64,000 bases of DNA from Gymnogyps californianus (taxonomy: Eukaryota; Chordata; Aves; Accipitriformes; Cathartidae). The stretch spans positions 42,703,175 to 42,767,174 of the forward strand of contig NC_059500.1 of the NCBI RefSeq assembly GCF_018139145.2, read 5' to 3'. Below the pieces are notes generated by a model, which was not told the DNA's origin, did no database searches, and saw only the letters and a program-made list of their open reading frames with translations. Below, one piece after another: positions 1-56,067 of the stretch. Position 1 is the stretch's first letter. Every line of letters starts with the position of its first letter. Position numbers and translations under genes: made by a program.

Positions 1-1054
1 TAGAAATGTAGGCAAAGATACTGGTGTAAATTAATGGAAGCATCTTCCAACTCCTAGAGCTCATCAAGAAGCTTCAACCATCTCCATTCGCAGAAAATGC
101 CACATTTACCTTAACTGACAGAACAGAAAATATACAGGACTCCAAATACCATACAACAACCAGACTTCCTTAACTACCACCACCTGTTGTTATAACTGAT
201 GAGCAAGGATGCACTTGAAAGAAAAAAGGAGACAGTTACACACTTGCTCTATGCCCTTTATTCACATAACAATGTCAGAGAAGGCTTTCAGCTACAATGC
301 AGTCTTTTGTCAAAGTTCACCCATCCAGAACCTAGGTTCAGAAAAGGAGAAATGAGACTCCAGTTGTGATAATCTATTTAGTAGAAGGATGTTTAGAGAC
401 TCAGAGTAAGCTTAATATTTTAAGTTTCTGGTCTGCCTGGGAAACTACTGCAAGCCTCCCTGTTACATTAAGTCCTCCTAAGAGACTAGTACCTCTAAGA
501 GTAACATCACAGTGCGCAGCAAACACCAACTGACAGATATTATGATATCCCTCAGGGAGGTACCTCATTTTATACATGATTCTGCATAATGAGACACAAC
601 GTGCAAGCATTCTGGATTCTGGAATATCTATAGATGTGTCAGGTTTTCACACTAGCCTGTCTTTTGATCTCAAATTTCCTGAAGCAGATATGTTAAAAAT
701 ACGTTTCTGTCCTTCATGTAATCTTTCACAGAAATAATGGTACGTAGTTTATAAATAAATCCCTAAGTAAAAGATAATAGTTACACTTCCCACCTCTAAT
801 CCATAGATATCAAAGTGTCTCATAAAGAAGCATATTTATCAACTATATTTTAATAAGGGATAAAAGCTAAGTTAAAGTAGCTTCACAGAAAAATTTCTAT
901 AGGTTTCAATGGAGGACATTGTCAGAATACTTGATTAGGAGCCATTGTGGAATAACTGATCTGTTACGGCCATTACAGAAAAAAGAAACATGATTTACAT
1001 CAGAGTCTAATATCCCACACTCCAACTGAAGTCACAGTTGTAGGCACACGTAAT

Positions 1055-1646
1055 TGTGCTGGTTTTGGCTGGGATAGTTAATTTTCTTCATAGTAGCTAT
1101 TATGAGGCTATGTTTTGGATTTGTGCTGAAAACAGTGTTGATAATTCAGGGATGTTTTAGTTACTGCTGAGCAGTGCTTACACAGAGTCAAGGCCTTTTC
1201 TGCTTCTCACACCACCCCACCAGCGAGTAGGCTGGGGGTGCACAAGAAGTTGGGAGGGGACACAGCTGGGACAGCTGACTCCAGCTGACCAAAGGGACAT
1301 CCCATACCATATGACGTCATGCTCAGCATATACAGCTGGGGGAAGAAGAAGGAAGGGGGGGACATTCGGAGTGATGGCGTATGTCTTCCCAAGTAACCAT
1401 TACATGTGATAGAGCCCTGCTTTCCCAGAGATGGCTGAACACCTGCCTGCCAATGGGAAGTGGTGAATGAATTCCTTTTTTTGCTTTGCTTGCAGGCGTG
1501 TCTTTTGCTTTGCCTATTAACTGCCTTTATCTCAACCCACAAGTTTTCTTACTTTTACCCTACCAATTCTCTCCCCCACCCCAACTGGGGGGAGTGAGCG
1601 AGCAGCTGTGTGGTGCCTAGTTGTTGGCTGGGGTTAAACCATGACA
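1055..1646 (+). mobile_element. Solo LTR of an ERVL-type endogenous retrovirus, copy A
   Basis: A 592-bp element begins TGTGCTGGTTTTGGCTGGGA and ends AAACCATGACA (TG...CA termini). It is flanked by the exact 5-bp duplication GTAAT at 1050-1054 and 1647-1651. It matches the copies at 15916 and 36351 along most of its length, including CTTATCTCAACCCACAAG-like and GGTTAAACCA blocks, but is the most diverged. Its TATA-like region is degraded (GCATATACAG). No internal retroviral sequence flanks it, so it is a recombination-derived solo LTR. Confidence 0.92.
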
Positions 1647-2407
1647 GTAATGTAACAGAAAGTAACATCAAACATGTTTTTAAGATCTTCTATCTTGGCC
1701 AGAATAGGATTGTAGGAGTTGATATTACATCTCCTAAGCCCCAAGACAGCAAAAAAGAGTCCCAGATCCACCATAACCAATTGATGTGAAAGTTTATTAT
1801 AACAATCAACTGTAAAACAGATTAAAAATTGGCAATTAGTTCAGAGGGACCTTTAGGCCCATGGTTCAGTCTAGATCTCTAGAACCAGTAACCAGGACAC
1901 AACTTTATTTGTGTTCTGGTAAAGCACAAAGAGCTCAGAGAGGCCCAGGCACTGCACACACAGAAGAGAAGGCAATCCTCACATCCAAAGAGGCTGCAAC
2001 CTAGGAAACAAGATAGGAAAAATACACAGACACACAGGGAGGTATTTGATGGCTAGGGTCAATACCTGCAATGTTGGCAATAGCCAGCGCACAAGCTCTT
2101 GCTCTGAGTTCAGCAGAGCAGGGGACTGAACATAAGCCACCCACCTCGCCTAGGGTCGTGCCCAGGGTGCCCTCATGCAGGAAGGGAGCTCGTCATTTCA
2201 GCAGAAACTGAGCTCTGAGTCATGAGAAAGCTTCCAGATGAAAATTTGTCTAAAATATAAATTTCAATTTAAGAAGTTAATTAGTATCAGTTATCTGAGG
2301 TTGTCCATGAAGGAAAAACGTAAGTTTTTTCCTCAAAAACTTTTTTGAGGTACTTTTAGTTTGTTCGAGGGCTTTATTTTTTCAAGTTTTTTAACTGGCT
2401 GTAATTT

Positions 2408-2868
2408 AGAATCAGAGAATCATAGAACACCCCGAGTCAGAAGGGACCCATGAGGATCATCAAGTCTAACTCCTGACTCCACACAGGGCAACCTAAAAGT
2501 TAAACCATGTATCTAAGAGTGTCGTCCAAAAACTTCTTGAACAGCTACAGGCTTGGGGCCATGACCACTTCCCTGGGGAGCTTGTTCCAGCGCTTGACCA
2601 CCCTTTCAGTGAAAAAACCTTTCCTAGTATCTAATCTGAACTTCCCCTGACGAGCTTTAAGCCATTCCCTCGTGTCCTATCATCAGACAACAGAGAGGAG
2701 ATCAGCCCCTCCCACTTCACTCCCCCTCATGAGGAAGCTGTAAGACAGCAATGAAGTCACCCCTCACTCTCCTCTTCTCCAAGGTGAACAAACCTAGTAT
2801 CCTCAGCCACTCCTCCTAAGTCATGCCCTCTAGTCCTTTTACCATCTTTGTTGTCCTCCTTTGGACAA
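2408..2868 (-). mobile_element. CR1 LINE, 5'-truncated 3' end
   Basis: The plus strand begins AGAATCAGAGAATCATAGAA, the complement of the CR1 3' terminal repeat. It continues with typical CR1 3' sequence (GAAGGGACC...ATCAAGTC, CTTGTTCCAGCGCTTGACCACCC, CCTTTGGAC). The element therefore lies in minus orientation and keeps only about 460 bp, the usual 5' truncation. The right edge is approximate. Confidence 0.92.
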
Positions 2869-5709
2869 AAAACCTTTCCTTTATTAAGAAAGGGTTGTAA
2901 AATGAAGCAGAAGACCAATAATAGAAGGACAAATATTCATCCAGTTGGCCTAGTAAATAGACTATGCAGCATACACACTGTGACTGAGTAGATTGAACAG
3001 TTAATCTGGAACACGAACTCATTTTTTTCCCTGAAGAATATGTTGCCACAAACCAACACTGGGCTAGGGACACATAGAGATGTGGGGTAAAAGGCAGAAA
3101 AAAGAAATATTTTCCTTTGCCTCCAACCCCATACCTTTTGAACAAATTCAGTAACATTCTTAAAGGAATTAACTTTCTTACATTCTATTGTTCATTTATG
3201 CTATTCATTACAAAAAGAAAAAACAATAATGAAAAGATTTCTACTTTTTGTTGAGCTGCAAGTACAGCAAACCCAGAAATTGCCAAGCTGCTGAGAGGCT
3301 TTGGTTGGACACAATAGAAAGCTGTCCCAAGAAGCTGAAAGGCCTACATCAAACTTTTTTTTTAAGTAGAAAAAGATTATCAGGAAGCCATATAAAAGAC
3401 AAAATTCCTTTCCTGAAAGACTCACTGAGACTATAGCTCAGAGAAAGGGCGTATCTCTGATGAGGTGACAATGGCCGAGAGAAAAGCCCTTGTAAGGACT
3501 CAAAACGCTCCCATTTTACAACCAATCCAGGACACAACTGTTTTAGATGCTTTAGGGCAAAGGCAGACTTCCTCCCCTCTCATGCCATTACCACAGGCAT
3601 GGGAATGCCCCTAAGGCTGGAAGTCATAGAGCTGCAAGTGAGATGCAGTGGGAGGAGATCACCAGATCATGTGAGGGTGAAAGGCATACAGCATGCCCCT
3701 GAAGTCAGAGTCCCTCTGTACCCAGCCAGCTAGGTCCACCAGGAAGAAAAGACTAACAGTATGCTCCTTGAGTCTTAAATATTTCAGTGCCACCAAGGTG
3801 GGTCAATATTTTCGTAAGAGATAACAAGGGAAACCTAAATACTCCACGATCGTTTCATGTCCTTCTTTCTCAAGAAATCTTACTGCCACAGTGTGAACAA
3901 TTGGGTTGGGAAACCGATGATAATCAAGAGGGATTATCAAAACCTGCTCACGTGACCAAGTGAACACATCCCCACTAACAACAAGAAGTAGCTATCCTGT
4001 ATTTTCAAAAGAATATGGAGTTACTTATCCCTTAGTGTGTATGCTTCCTCTGCTAAGTAGCTGCCTCCCACCAGCCCAGCAACAGCTGGAATTCAGCAAT
4101 AAATAAAGTTTTCCCTGGACTGTGCCTGTGGTTTGTCAAGTGCACTGGATGAAGTTGCTGTATAAATGTCACTAGTTATTTTAGGTGATTCCCTAAGGGA
4201 AAGCTGCTATAAATGATGTCAGGAGTGTTACCACATAGCTAGCAGTACTCACATTATCCTTTTAGGTCCCCAGAAAAGTATTCAGCAGTCTCCTCTCATA
4301 AGCCATTGCAACAGAGTGATGAAGAGTTACACAGGAGCGACTAAGCACAGCTGCTTGTGTTCTATTACGTACATTCAAGGTGCAGGAAAACAAAGGGTTG
4401 TTCTTGTCTTTTGATTTGTTACGGGTTTTTTTAATATGGCAGGTAGAGTCAGCCGCGTGACTATTTTCTGCATAAGAAAATTCAGCCATCCATTTGTTTC
4501 ATTTCTTCTGGGTATTCCCCTGCCAACCTGCTGCATTCCAGCTGGGTACCATTCCAGGTACCTAACTTCAATTGCATCAGACTTTTTTTTTTCATACCTA
4601 AAACTGGTGTGAGGCCACACAAAACTCAGTTCACAATTTTCTTCTGTTGTTACCATTGCATATTGGTACATTAAACAAGTTCTTTGAAAAGCTATGCAGG
4701 ACAGCTGACAATGATTTCTCTGGTGGACTGATGTTCTGCTTCAGAAAATACTATGTTTGAAATGGAAAAAAAAAAAAAAACACGGGAAAAAAGAAAGAAA
4801 GAAAAGAAGTTAGTTGATATGAAACAACTCTCACAGTGATCCATCAAGCCTGTACATGCACATTCACATTCTTCCAGCTGCAGACCTGCCCAGCCTGAAG
4901 TATACAAATAGTTGTGGCAGGATCAGAAATTTTTCTTTTGCTAGGCATAAGGAAAAGAAACACCTGATCTAGAAGACAAGGCTGGTAAAATTTAGCTTGG
5001 TGTGAGAAGGCTGCCTGTGTTTCATGTGGAACAATTTGGCTTTTAATACCATTTTCCCCGACTCTTCCTGACATGGTAAGTGAAGGGATCCTTAGCAATC
5101 CTTGTCCTCAAGCCACATCTCTCACAGCAACACACAGTAGCAGCCAACACAACTGTGCTGTACTGTACAACAGTATGCCGAGCTGTAATCATCTTGCCTC
5201 CCTTCTGTGCAGCCAAATTCATCTTCCCTCTCTTCCCTTGCTGTTGCTCTGAGCAGCTTACTGCTATCAGTCTGCATAGCTGCAGACTGACCCCAAGTGC
5301 TACGGACACGACCAGTGATAGACGTGCAGAAGAAGCATCTACCATATCCCCAAGCTCAAAAAAATCCAAACACTTTGACTTACAAAAGAAACCAGATCAC
5401 CTGTCTGGGCTGATGGAGTACAAACCCAGCAAGTCTAAGTAGGCTGGAACACGCTGCATTAGAGCTTGAATAATGTGCAGTTTTCTTCTTAACTATTGTT
5501 TTTAGATAAGCAGTGTCATAATAAATAGACTTAGGGAGAAGTGTTCATTTTTCAGCTGCAGAGACACACTCCAAATGAGTGTTTTCTGTTTGACAGCCCT
5601 TCTCTCCTACTCTCTTCACCCATGTTCCTCCTCTCCCTCTCTCACACCAAACTTTTTTTCAAAATAAACATTCCTTCATTCCATTACCATTATACATCCT
5701 TTATATATG

Positions 5710-6360
5710 CAGGTCAAGCACGTAGGAAAGACTGGAAGAGACCTATGGGCTATGGATGCCAATGCCCTGCTATAACACGCATCTTTTCATAAACGTATCA
5801 TGCTCCATCTTACAAGCAGTCTGCTTTTTTCTCAGCAGTCTCTGGATTGGAAACCCGTTCCAAGGCTTCCCAGCTCTAACGGGAGCCTCTTTAATTCCAG
5901 GCTACACTGTTTTCCTCACTTGCTTTTTGTGCTAGCATTATCTTTCTGTTGTAATACCCTTTCACCCTTGATGAATAGACATTTGAAGCATTTTTAGACA
6001 TTATTTGTATCTGCTCTTGGTCTGCCACTTTGCTAGATTAAAAGGACATAGGCTTTTCTTACATGACACGTTCTCCATCCCCTTGATTTTCCAGTCTGCC
6101 TGGTAGGCCCTTCTCCCTATCAGTCCCATTTTCAATTAAGTTTCTTGAACATGGGTGACCAGGTTTTTACTCACTATTCCAGGCGAGGTCTCGCCAGTGC
6201 CTTGTATAATGGCAGCAATACTTCCCTGTCTCTGCTGCAAATGCCTCTCCTGACACACCCTAGCTCACATTTGTCTTTTTCATGGCTGTCTCCCACTGGC
6301 ACGCTGAGACCAGCTAGGACTCCCAGCTCCCTCTCCTCCTCTGTCATTTTCAACTGACAA
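5710..6360 (-). mobile_element. Older, diverged CR1-like LINE fragment(s)
   Basis: GGAAAGACTGGAAGAGACCT near 5725, ATTCCAGGCGAGGTCTCGCC near 6177 and the CCCAGCTCCCTCTCC stretch near 6322 resemble blocks of amniote CR1 3' regions in the same order and minus orientation. Sequence between them is heavily diverged. The borders, and whether this is one insertion or two, are uncertain. Confidence 0.5.
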
Positions 6361-9300
6361 GCACCTGTGAAACTTGGTAAAGCAGAAGGGTCAGCTAGAC
6401 AGAGGACTGGTCCTACTGCACCTCTTTATTTAAGACTGCTCAGAGGAAGAGAGAGGCATAAATGAGTCTGTAACAGCTGTCACAGCAGTTGTTACAGCCA
6501 GCAAATCCTGTGAACGCTTTCCATTTCCATTCGCTGAGCAACCCCCGAGATCAAGACCAAGCCACAAGCAACAGCATCTCTTGAGTGCTGAACACCAGCT
6601 TCAGGGAGGTTCTCAGTGGGGGAGGAAGGGGTAAGAAAATAGCAGTGGTGTCACACACAACCCCAAAACCGATATGACGTAGAGAAGCTATTCTGCTTGT
6701 TTCTTAAAAGTCAGAATGAAATAAGCTCATTTACAAAGGAGGTGGGAATTTTTTTAATCAGGCAAAGACGTGTGCATAGGTAAATGGGAGGATGACATCA
6801 AGGTCGCTTTGAAAAAAATATTTTCATTGAAATATTAACATCACTGTCCACACTTAGGAGATTATACTGTAAAATAAGCAGGTTTTTTGTATAATATTGC
6901 TTCATGTGTTGGAGAGGAGAAAGCCTGGTAACTAGCCTCATTCTTTCAATGTGACTATTTTTTGTAACATGGCTAGCCATGCCATCATTAATATCACAAG
7001 AGGATTCATTTATTCTAAAATGAATGTAAATTGGACTTCATACCCAATACCTTAAAGCCATGCTGAAACACAAGGAAGTCTATTATCTTTATATCATGTA
7101 TTTTTTTTTCTCCCCACTCCAGCAGAAGACTGACAGTTTCTAACGCAGCAGTGCAACTCCCTCATTTGCACATTTACAGTGCCTGATAAGGGGTTGAAAT
7201 GCTTGATTCCCCAGAGGTCCTCCTTGTTCTTTCCCCAACAGAAAATATCTCCCTATATTTCAATACAGCTGTGACAAATTTTTCTAAATAACGGCTATCT
7301 AGCCTTTAGAGAATGCCTTTCATGCAGAAGAACATAAAAACACTTTACACAGGGCTCATGCAAATCATTTCACTACACACCAGGCAGCACAGAGTGGAGC
7401 CTGGAATCAGAAGCGGAGAAGCCTGTTCCACATGGCACCTCCTGCCCGTGGCCCTGGGACCCGACTCATCCCTATGCACCATTTCTTGCATCAAACGCAT
7501 CCTGAATTACAGCAAAAAAATCAAGACAGAATTGTCGAAACCCCTCAGAGTTTCCCTAAGCCATACTGGACAGACATCCAAATGCATTCAAATATACTGC
7601 CAAAAATCCATATTGCTTTTGCTCAGGAAACGAGGTAACACCTTCGACCACCAAGTCATGCTGACTTTATGTCAATAGCACTGTCTAAAACCCAGCTTTT
7701 AATAGCAGCCATATCACCTGTCCCCATTTATAGCATTACTGTGGGTTGTGCCACAGCACATTTGTTATAAAATTCTTCAAGAATAACGACAATAAAACCA
7801 AGACAATTACTCCTTGAAGCACTAGCGTTGGGGTTTTTTTTAAAGAACAGATTTGATTGAAAGGTAAAGATTAGCTTTAAATGCCTCCACCTCTTCTTTT
7901 ATTTGAATATGAAAAGAAGGTGTAATACAGATGCTTACCTTGATATGACATTAAAAGACAGTTTGGGTCAATATAATTACTGTAGAACGGCAGAATTTTT
8001 AAAAAAATCCTTAAATATTTGTACTTACTGATTTTACCCTTCAGATGCATTTTAGCATTCTGGGGTAACCGGCTAAGTCCGAACCACAGATGCAGAAGTA
8101 ACTACTAGACAGTCACTCCCTTAATGTGTATACTATGCATACAATATCATAGGTTAACCCCCCAAAACAAGAAAAAATGTATTTCTGCAACATTTTAGAA
8201 TGTAACCACGTGAGTCAAAGTGACCCCCCAGAAGAGCTTCGTTGCACTTGACAGCAGGTTTATGGACATGTTGTAAATGTCAGACTACACCATTTTTAAT
8301 AATAAAAAAAGACACTATAATACTGTTTCCTTGTAACCGGGACAGAAAATCATTTGGTAAGAGTAAGAACATTTATTGGTTTTGACATAAAAATTTCTTG
8401 CTGTGAGGTGGAAACGCTGTAATCCAAATACCGGAAGAAACGTGAAATCTCAAGGGTTATGTTCAGTAACTCTTGGTTCAAAAGCAGACGCGGCAGGTGC
8501 ATTATTTAAGAGCTTGTCAGAGATGATCTTCTACAGCACAATACTCCAGGATTCATCTCCTGCTATGCCTGGGAAGGGGATTCTCATGTAAATATATGGC
8601 AGAACTGGCTGGCTGTACATCAAGCCCATACTGCCCAACCCTCTTCAATACCACTGTGGTCAGTACAAAATGTTACCATCAGAAAAGGTCTTCAGTACTG
8701 AATGCAACTACTCCTCTCACACGTAAGAGCAGCTCTTCGGCTGCGCTCTTCAGAGTGCATTTGCTCTGAAAAATTCAAAGCGACATTTTTCTCGGTAGCC
8801 ATACTTGATGTTCTAAAGCATATTTTGTATTGCTGTATTCCGTGCTAATTTGGTGCCACAAAGATGTAGTATATTCAATGCAAATGAGAAACAGTTGCAG
8901 CCCAAGCTACCGCTTTGAATTTCCTAACTCCTGCACATACAAAAACTTGAGCATATTTTATTTAACAATTTTTTTTTTTTTGCTTTTCATTCCTTCAGAG
9001 CATAAATCCTTGAGTAGAAGCCAGTCACATCAGGATTTCAGTAGGGATGATCACAAATAAACATGCTAGTAGAAAAGCAGAAGAGGCTCAAAGGACCCAA
9101 CTGTTCAAAACAAAACAAAACAAAAAAACCCTATCCAAATGGGTTGACTGGGTCCTCTATGCCTATAGCAGTCAGCTAGATTTTCAGCTGTGTAAGCCAT
9201 GGGAGCATTGCTGTCTTCAGCACAGATGAGCTCATTAGTGCAAAGGATCTGACCCGTGTTTCTGTAGGAGATACTCCAGACACACGTAGACCTGCATAGC

Positions 9301-12300
9301 TACCTTCCTGTTTTTCTCACACACCCATCAACATTTCAGGAAGAAGGAATTTCCTATGTGTTTCAGGTGCCAGCATAAAAACAAACACAAAATCCAATTT
9401 GAACTATTCCAGTACAGACTTAAAAATCCCTCATACAGGAAAATCACAGCCAGTAAAATACACATTTTTTTCTTTTTTATGTAACTGAGTAGCTTAAAAA
9501 GAAGTAGCAGAGAAAAATCACTTTTGGCTAAGAACAAGCAGGAGAAATATAATTTAAAACTGCATAATTTTAGAAAATTCTGTTTTGATGGAACATGCTC
9601 CCCTTAAACATGTCTATACTGGCCAGTCAGAAAGGATACAAAGATTAGAAAGAAATGGCTTTCCTAATGTAATGTTGCACTAAACAACATTTGAGAGGGG
9701 AAGAAGAATACAGAGAAAGCAATGGTTGTACCTTGAATATGGAGTATGCTGGCCACATGTTTGTGGCACAAAAAACATCTGTAAAAAAACATTTTGCACA
9801 AAATTGAGCTCTGCAGTGGTGAGAGAAACTAAAGAATGAAAAAGGAAGGTGACCCTATGTATGCTTAACTGAAAATAAGAAAGTAGCTCTGTACCATCTC
9901 TCACTTGCACTGAACCCTGAAGGGGAAAAAAATTAGGATCACTACACATTTAACTGCAGTAATCCTGGATTAAAGCATTTAATTTCTAGACTGTTTACAA
10001 GCCATCAATACAAACATTAATAAGCAGATATATGGCAGGCTGCTTTAAAAGTATGTTACTTCACTGTCAAAACTAGCTTTGGTACAAATTCAGGAGTATG
10101 CAATGTTTTATTCTTTTTAAGGGAAGGCTTTATCTTCGGGGTTTGAAGTAATCTCTTATGCCTGAACTACAACATAAAAATATAACATCCTCTGCAAACA
10201 TTAATTAGGTGGTTTCTCTTTTGTTAGCAAATGGAGTACATCCTAGTCTTTTAAATTTTTGAATGCCTTTGAAAATAAAAGGTGTCTCCAATATAATAAC
10301 AGGTAAATTATATCTCTTCAGACAAGAGTAACAATTAGCAGAAAGCATCTGTACCATGTTTACCTTTATGAAGCATTATTGTACTAAGTAGCACAGAACC
10401 TCAATACGAGTGAAAACTTATATTATTCTAGGGGACATCTGGAAAACTCTTCATCATTAACTCTAAGGAAACTGATAGCTCTGAGGGAAACTTGCCTCTA
10501 CACTCTCCTCCATCAACAAGTACTACCCAGTCACTCACAGTACAGGTAAATGACCTCATCAGCTTAAGCCATATTTTGGCATTTCAAAAAAACCAAAAAA
10601 TTTCTCAGCCTGGGTTGACGTACCAGCAGCCGCCACAGGCTGGCACATCACAGCAGGACAGGCTTACATGCCTGGGTATTTCCAACATGCACAATGTCGC
10701 TTTTCAGAAATGGGTTATGGGAGAAAGATTTGATTCCAGTTTCGCCCTGGATTTTTTCCATTTCCATTTCTCTTGTTACGAATAGCACAACGCCTCCCAC
10801 CCCCCACCAGTGTATAAATTAATTTCCCCTAGGTCACTTTAACCTGTGTCTTAACTCAATGGAAGCTGGGTTAAATTCTTGATCTACACCCAACTGTAGT
10901 CAAGAGAAGCCTTTCCACAGGTATGAAAAGGTTTTAGCTCTGGATGGGGAAACCCAGGTGTGACACTGTAGTGCAACACCACTCCCCACGTCCTGCTGAG
11001 CTCCGCATACTTCAGCATGTGCGGGAGCAGGAATCGTCCCCAATTTCACTCTCTCCAAGGTATGGGATAACATAAAGCTTTGTATCAGACGAGAAACTAC
11101 ACAAGCGGGAGGTGGCAAACTCCCAGGTGACATGGCCAAAGTCTTGTGGCTGACGCCTCCACGAGTTCAGAATCACTGCAGTCAGGTAACTTGGGAAACT
11201 ATAAATTCACTGATTTTGCTAGCTCAGAGAAATTTTGTGAAACTCTACATTGTCTCTCAGTGACCAAACCGCAAAGTATGTGTAGTGGCATCTCTGCGAC
11301 TGAATGCCTGTTGTCCTTACAGACAGCATTCTGCACACATAACTGAGATTATCACACACAAAAAGAATGAGGGAGGGGAAAAAAACCAGAAAAAGGCATC
11401 TTAGAAGTTACTTATGTTTAATGCTTAAAAGTCTGAATGCACAAACAATAATCTACCATTATAGAAGTACTGGTGGTCAATACAATGCATTAGAACTATG
11501 TACAATGACACAGTTTAGTATCAAAATCTTTCTACAATGTAGAGTATTACGAAACTGTTAATGACATCAAACACTAAGCACTTAAGACACCATTTTTTGC
11601 TACCACATTTGGAACTTCAATGAACAGTCCATTGTAACTTGCAGCATCAATCCATTTCTAGTATGAAATTAAGTAATTTTCTACTTATACAATAAGATTT
11701 ATCTACACGGGTCTTTTGATTTTGATCCATAGCAGCAAAGGCACTGTACATCAGCAGATCCACAGACTTAAAGATTTTTTTTAAAGCATTCAAAATAAAA
11801 GTCACAGATCATAGTTTAACAGCAACAACAACAACATAAAAAGATAACACGTTGTCTCTGGCACAATGGCTCAGTCTGCGTCCATTTTAGGGACATCCAA
11901 TCAAGACTTGGATTGAACTGCTGGCGAACAAAGCAAGTCCTTATCCCAAAGAGAATCCATTCCTTTTTGTATGTTGGAATGAGTACTCTTGTAAATCCTA
12001 CCACGGAGGTCATTGCTTTTGTAGTTTGTATATTGGTAGGCATCCATTCTTATTTCAGTGCAGTTTCCAAAGAACATATCAAATATTTTTCATAATCTCT
12101 TGTAATTGAAAAATTGCCCAAAGACACATATCCCCATTTTCAAGGAAACATTGCAAAAGTTTCCAGAAGTAACAAAGGTGATTCTTTGAGGCAACTTATT
12201 GTACTCTCTACAATATAACAAAGAGAGGTGTTTATATTAAAAAACCTAGCTTGACACCAAAATGCTTTATGTTTATCAACAGAAAAGCATTGAGAACAAA

Positions 12301-12679
12301 TCTGTACACAAGATGCTATATTAACATTGCAAATATATAAATTAGCACATTCTTACTTAAAGTGAATTTAATTTAGATGTGAACTGAATTTGCCATTCAT
12401 CACAGGCATGTAGATTACTGGCTACAGTTTGCAATTTCCTAAGTTTCCAAGACTGTCTAAAATAGTTAAGATACAGCATCTTCCCACCAAATAATTATAC
12501 TGTAATAACACTTAGAGGTCTCATCCAAGAACAGGACTAAAAAATATAACAAAGTTTATTTTTTTAAATAGAAACTACAAGTCTATTTAGTGTAACTTTA
12601 ACTATCTCCTGAACATCCTTCTCCAAGATCCCCAATTTATCCACCTGCAAAAACACAAAGTATACAATGCACCTTTTCA

Positions 12680-13006
12680 AACTAAAGCCGGGCCAGACAG
12701 CTTTATTTAGTCAGTTCATTGTTAGAAAGCCTTCTTTAAACAAAATAAATACATTACAGCTATAATACATAATTAAAGAGTCAAGTTCACTGTTAAGTAT
12801 GCTTATTCCATCTTCTTCCAAGCAGATATCTGACAATTTGGTATCACAAGTTCTTAATGAGCATTCACAAATCAATAGCAAATTAAGAAAGTAAAAATAA
12901 ATTCCACAACTGTGATGAGCACTTAAGTTCTCAGTTTAGAAATTAAAAAAAGGAATATACAGCAAAGTGCTAGGAGAAGGAGTTCTGTCTGCATTCAGAT
13001 TTGTCT
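12680..13006 (-). other. TLE4: TLE4 3' UTR, proximal part (3' end inferred)
   Basis: AT-rich sequence follows the stop. The first AATAAA on the coding strand is at 12707-12702 and is followed by a GT/T-rich stretch (TTTGTGTTTTTGC), a reasonable downstream element. The end near 12680 is inferred. Longer UTR forms are possible; another AATAAA is at 12560-12555. Confidence 0.45.
12702..12707 (-). terminator. Candidate TLE4 polyadenylation signal AATAAA
   Basis: AATAAA on the coding strand about 300 bases after the stop codon, with a T/GT-rich run 40-60 bases further on. This is the nearest canonical signal to the stop. Confidence 0.4.

Positions 13007-56067
<43,061 letters not shown>

Larger units (their letters stand above)
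1..12679. other. Sequence downstream of TLE4, no gene recognised
   Basis: The open frames here are short, lack splice-consistent neighbours and resemble no family I know. Recognisable content is limited to a solo LTR (1055-1646), a CR1 3' end (about 2408-2868), an older CR1-like stretch (about 5710-6360) and simple A/T tracts such as 4766-4780. Some sequence between 11.4 and 12.7 kb could belong to a longer TLE4 3' UTR. Confidence 0.6.

Noticed and set aside
5080..5442. 120-codon plus-strand open frame
   Set aside because: Cysteine/serine-rich without a domain. The opposite strand is open too (5043-5369), and no splice-consistent extension was seen.
12640..12660. TTTTTGCAG|GTGGA on the minus strand as an acceptor of an extra 3' exon
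   Set aside because: It lies after the TLE4 stop codon, with no upstream donor needing it. It more likely forms the GT/T-rich downstream element of the proximal polyadenylation site.
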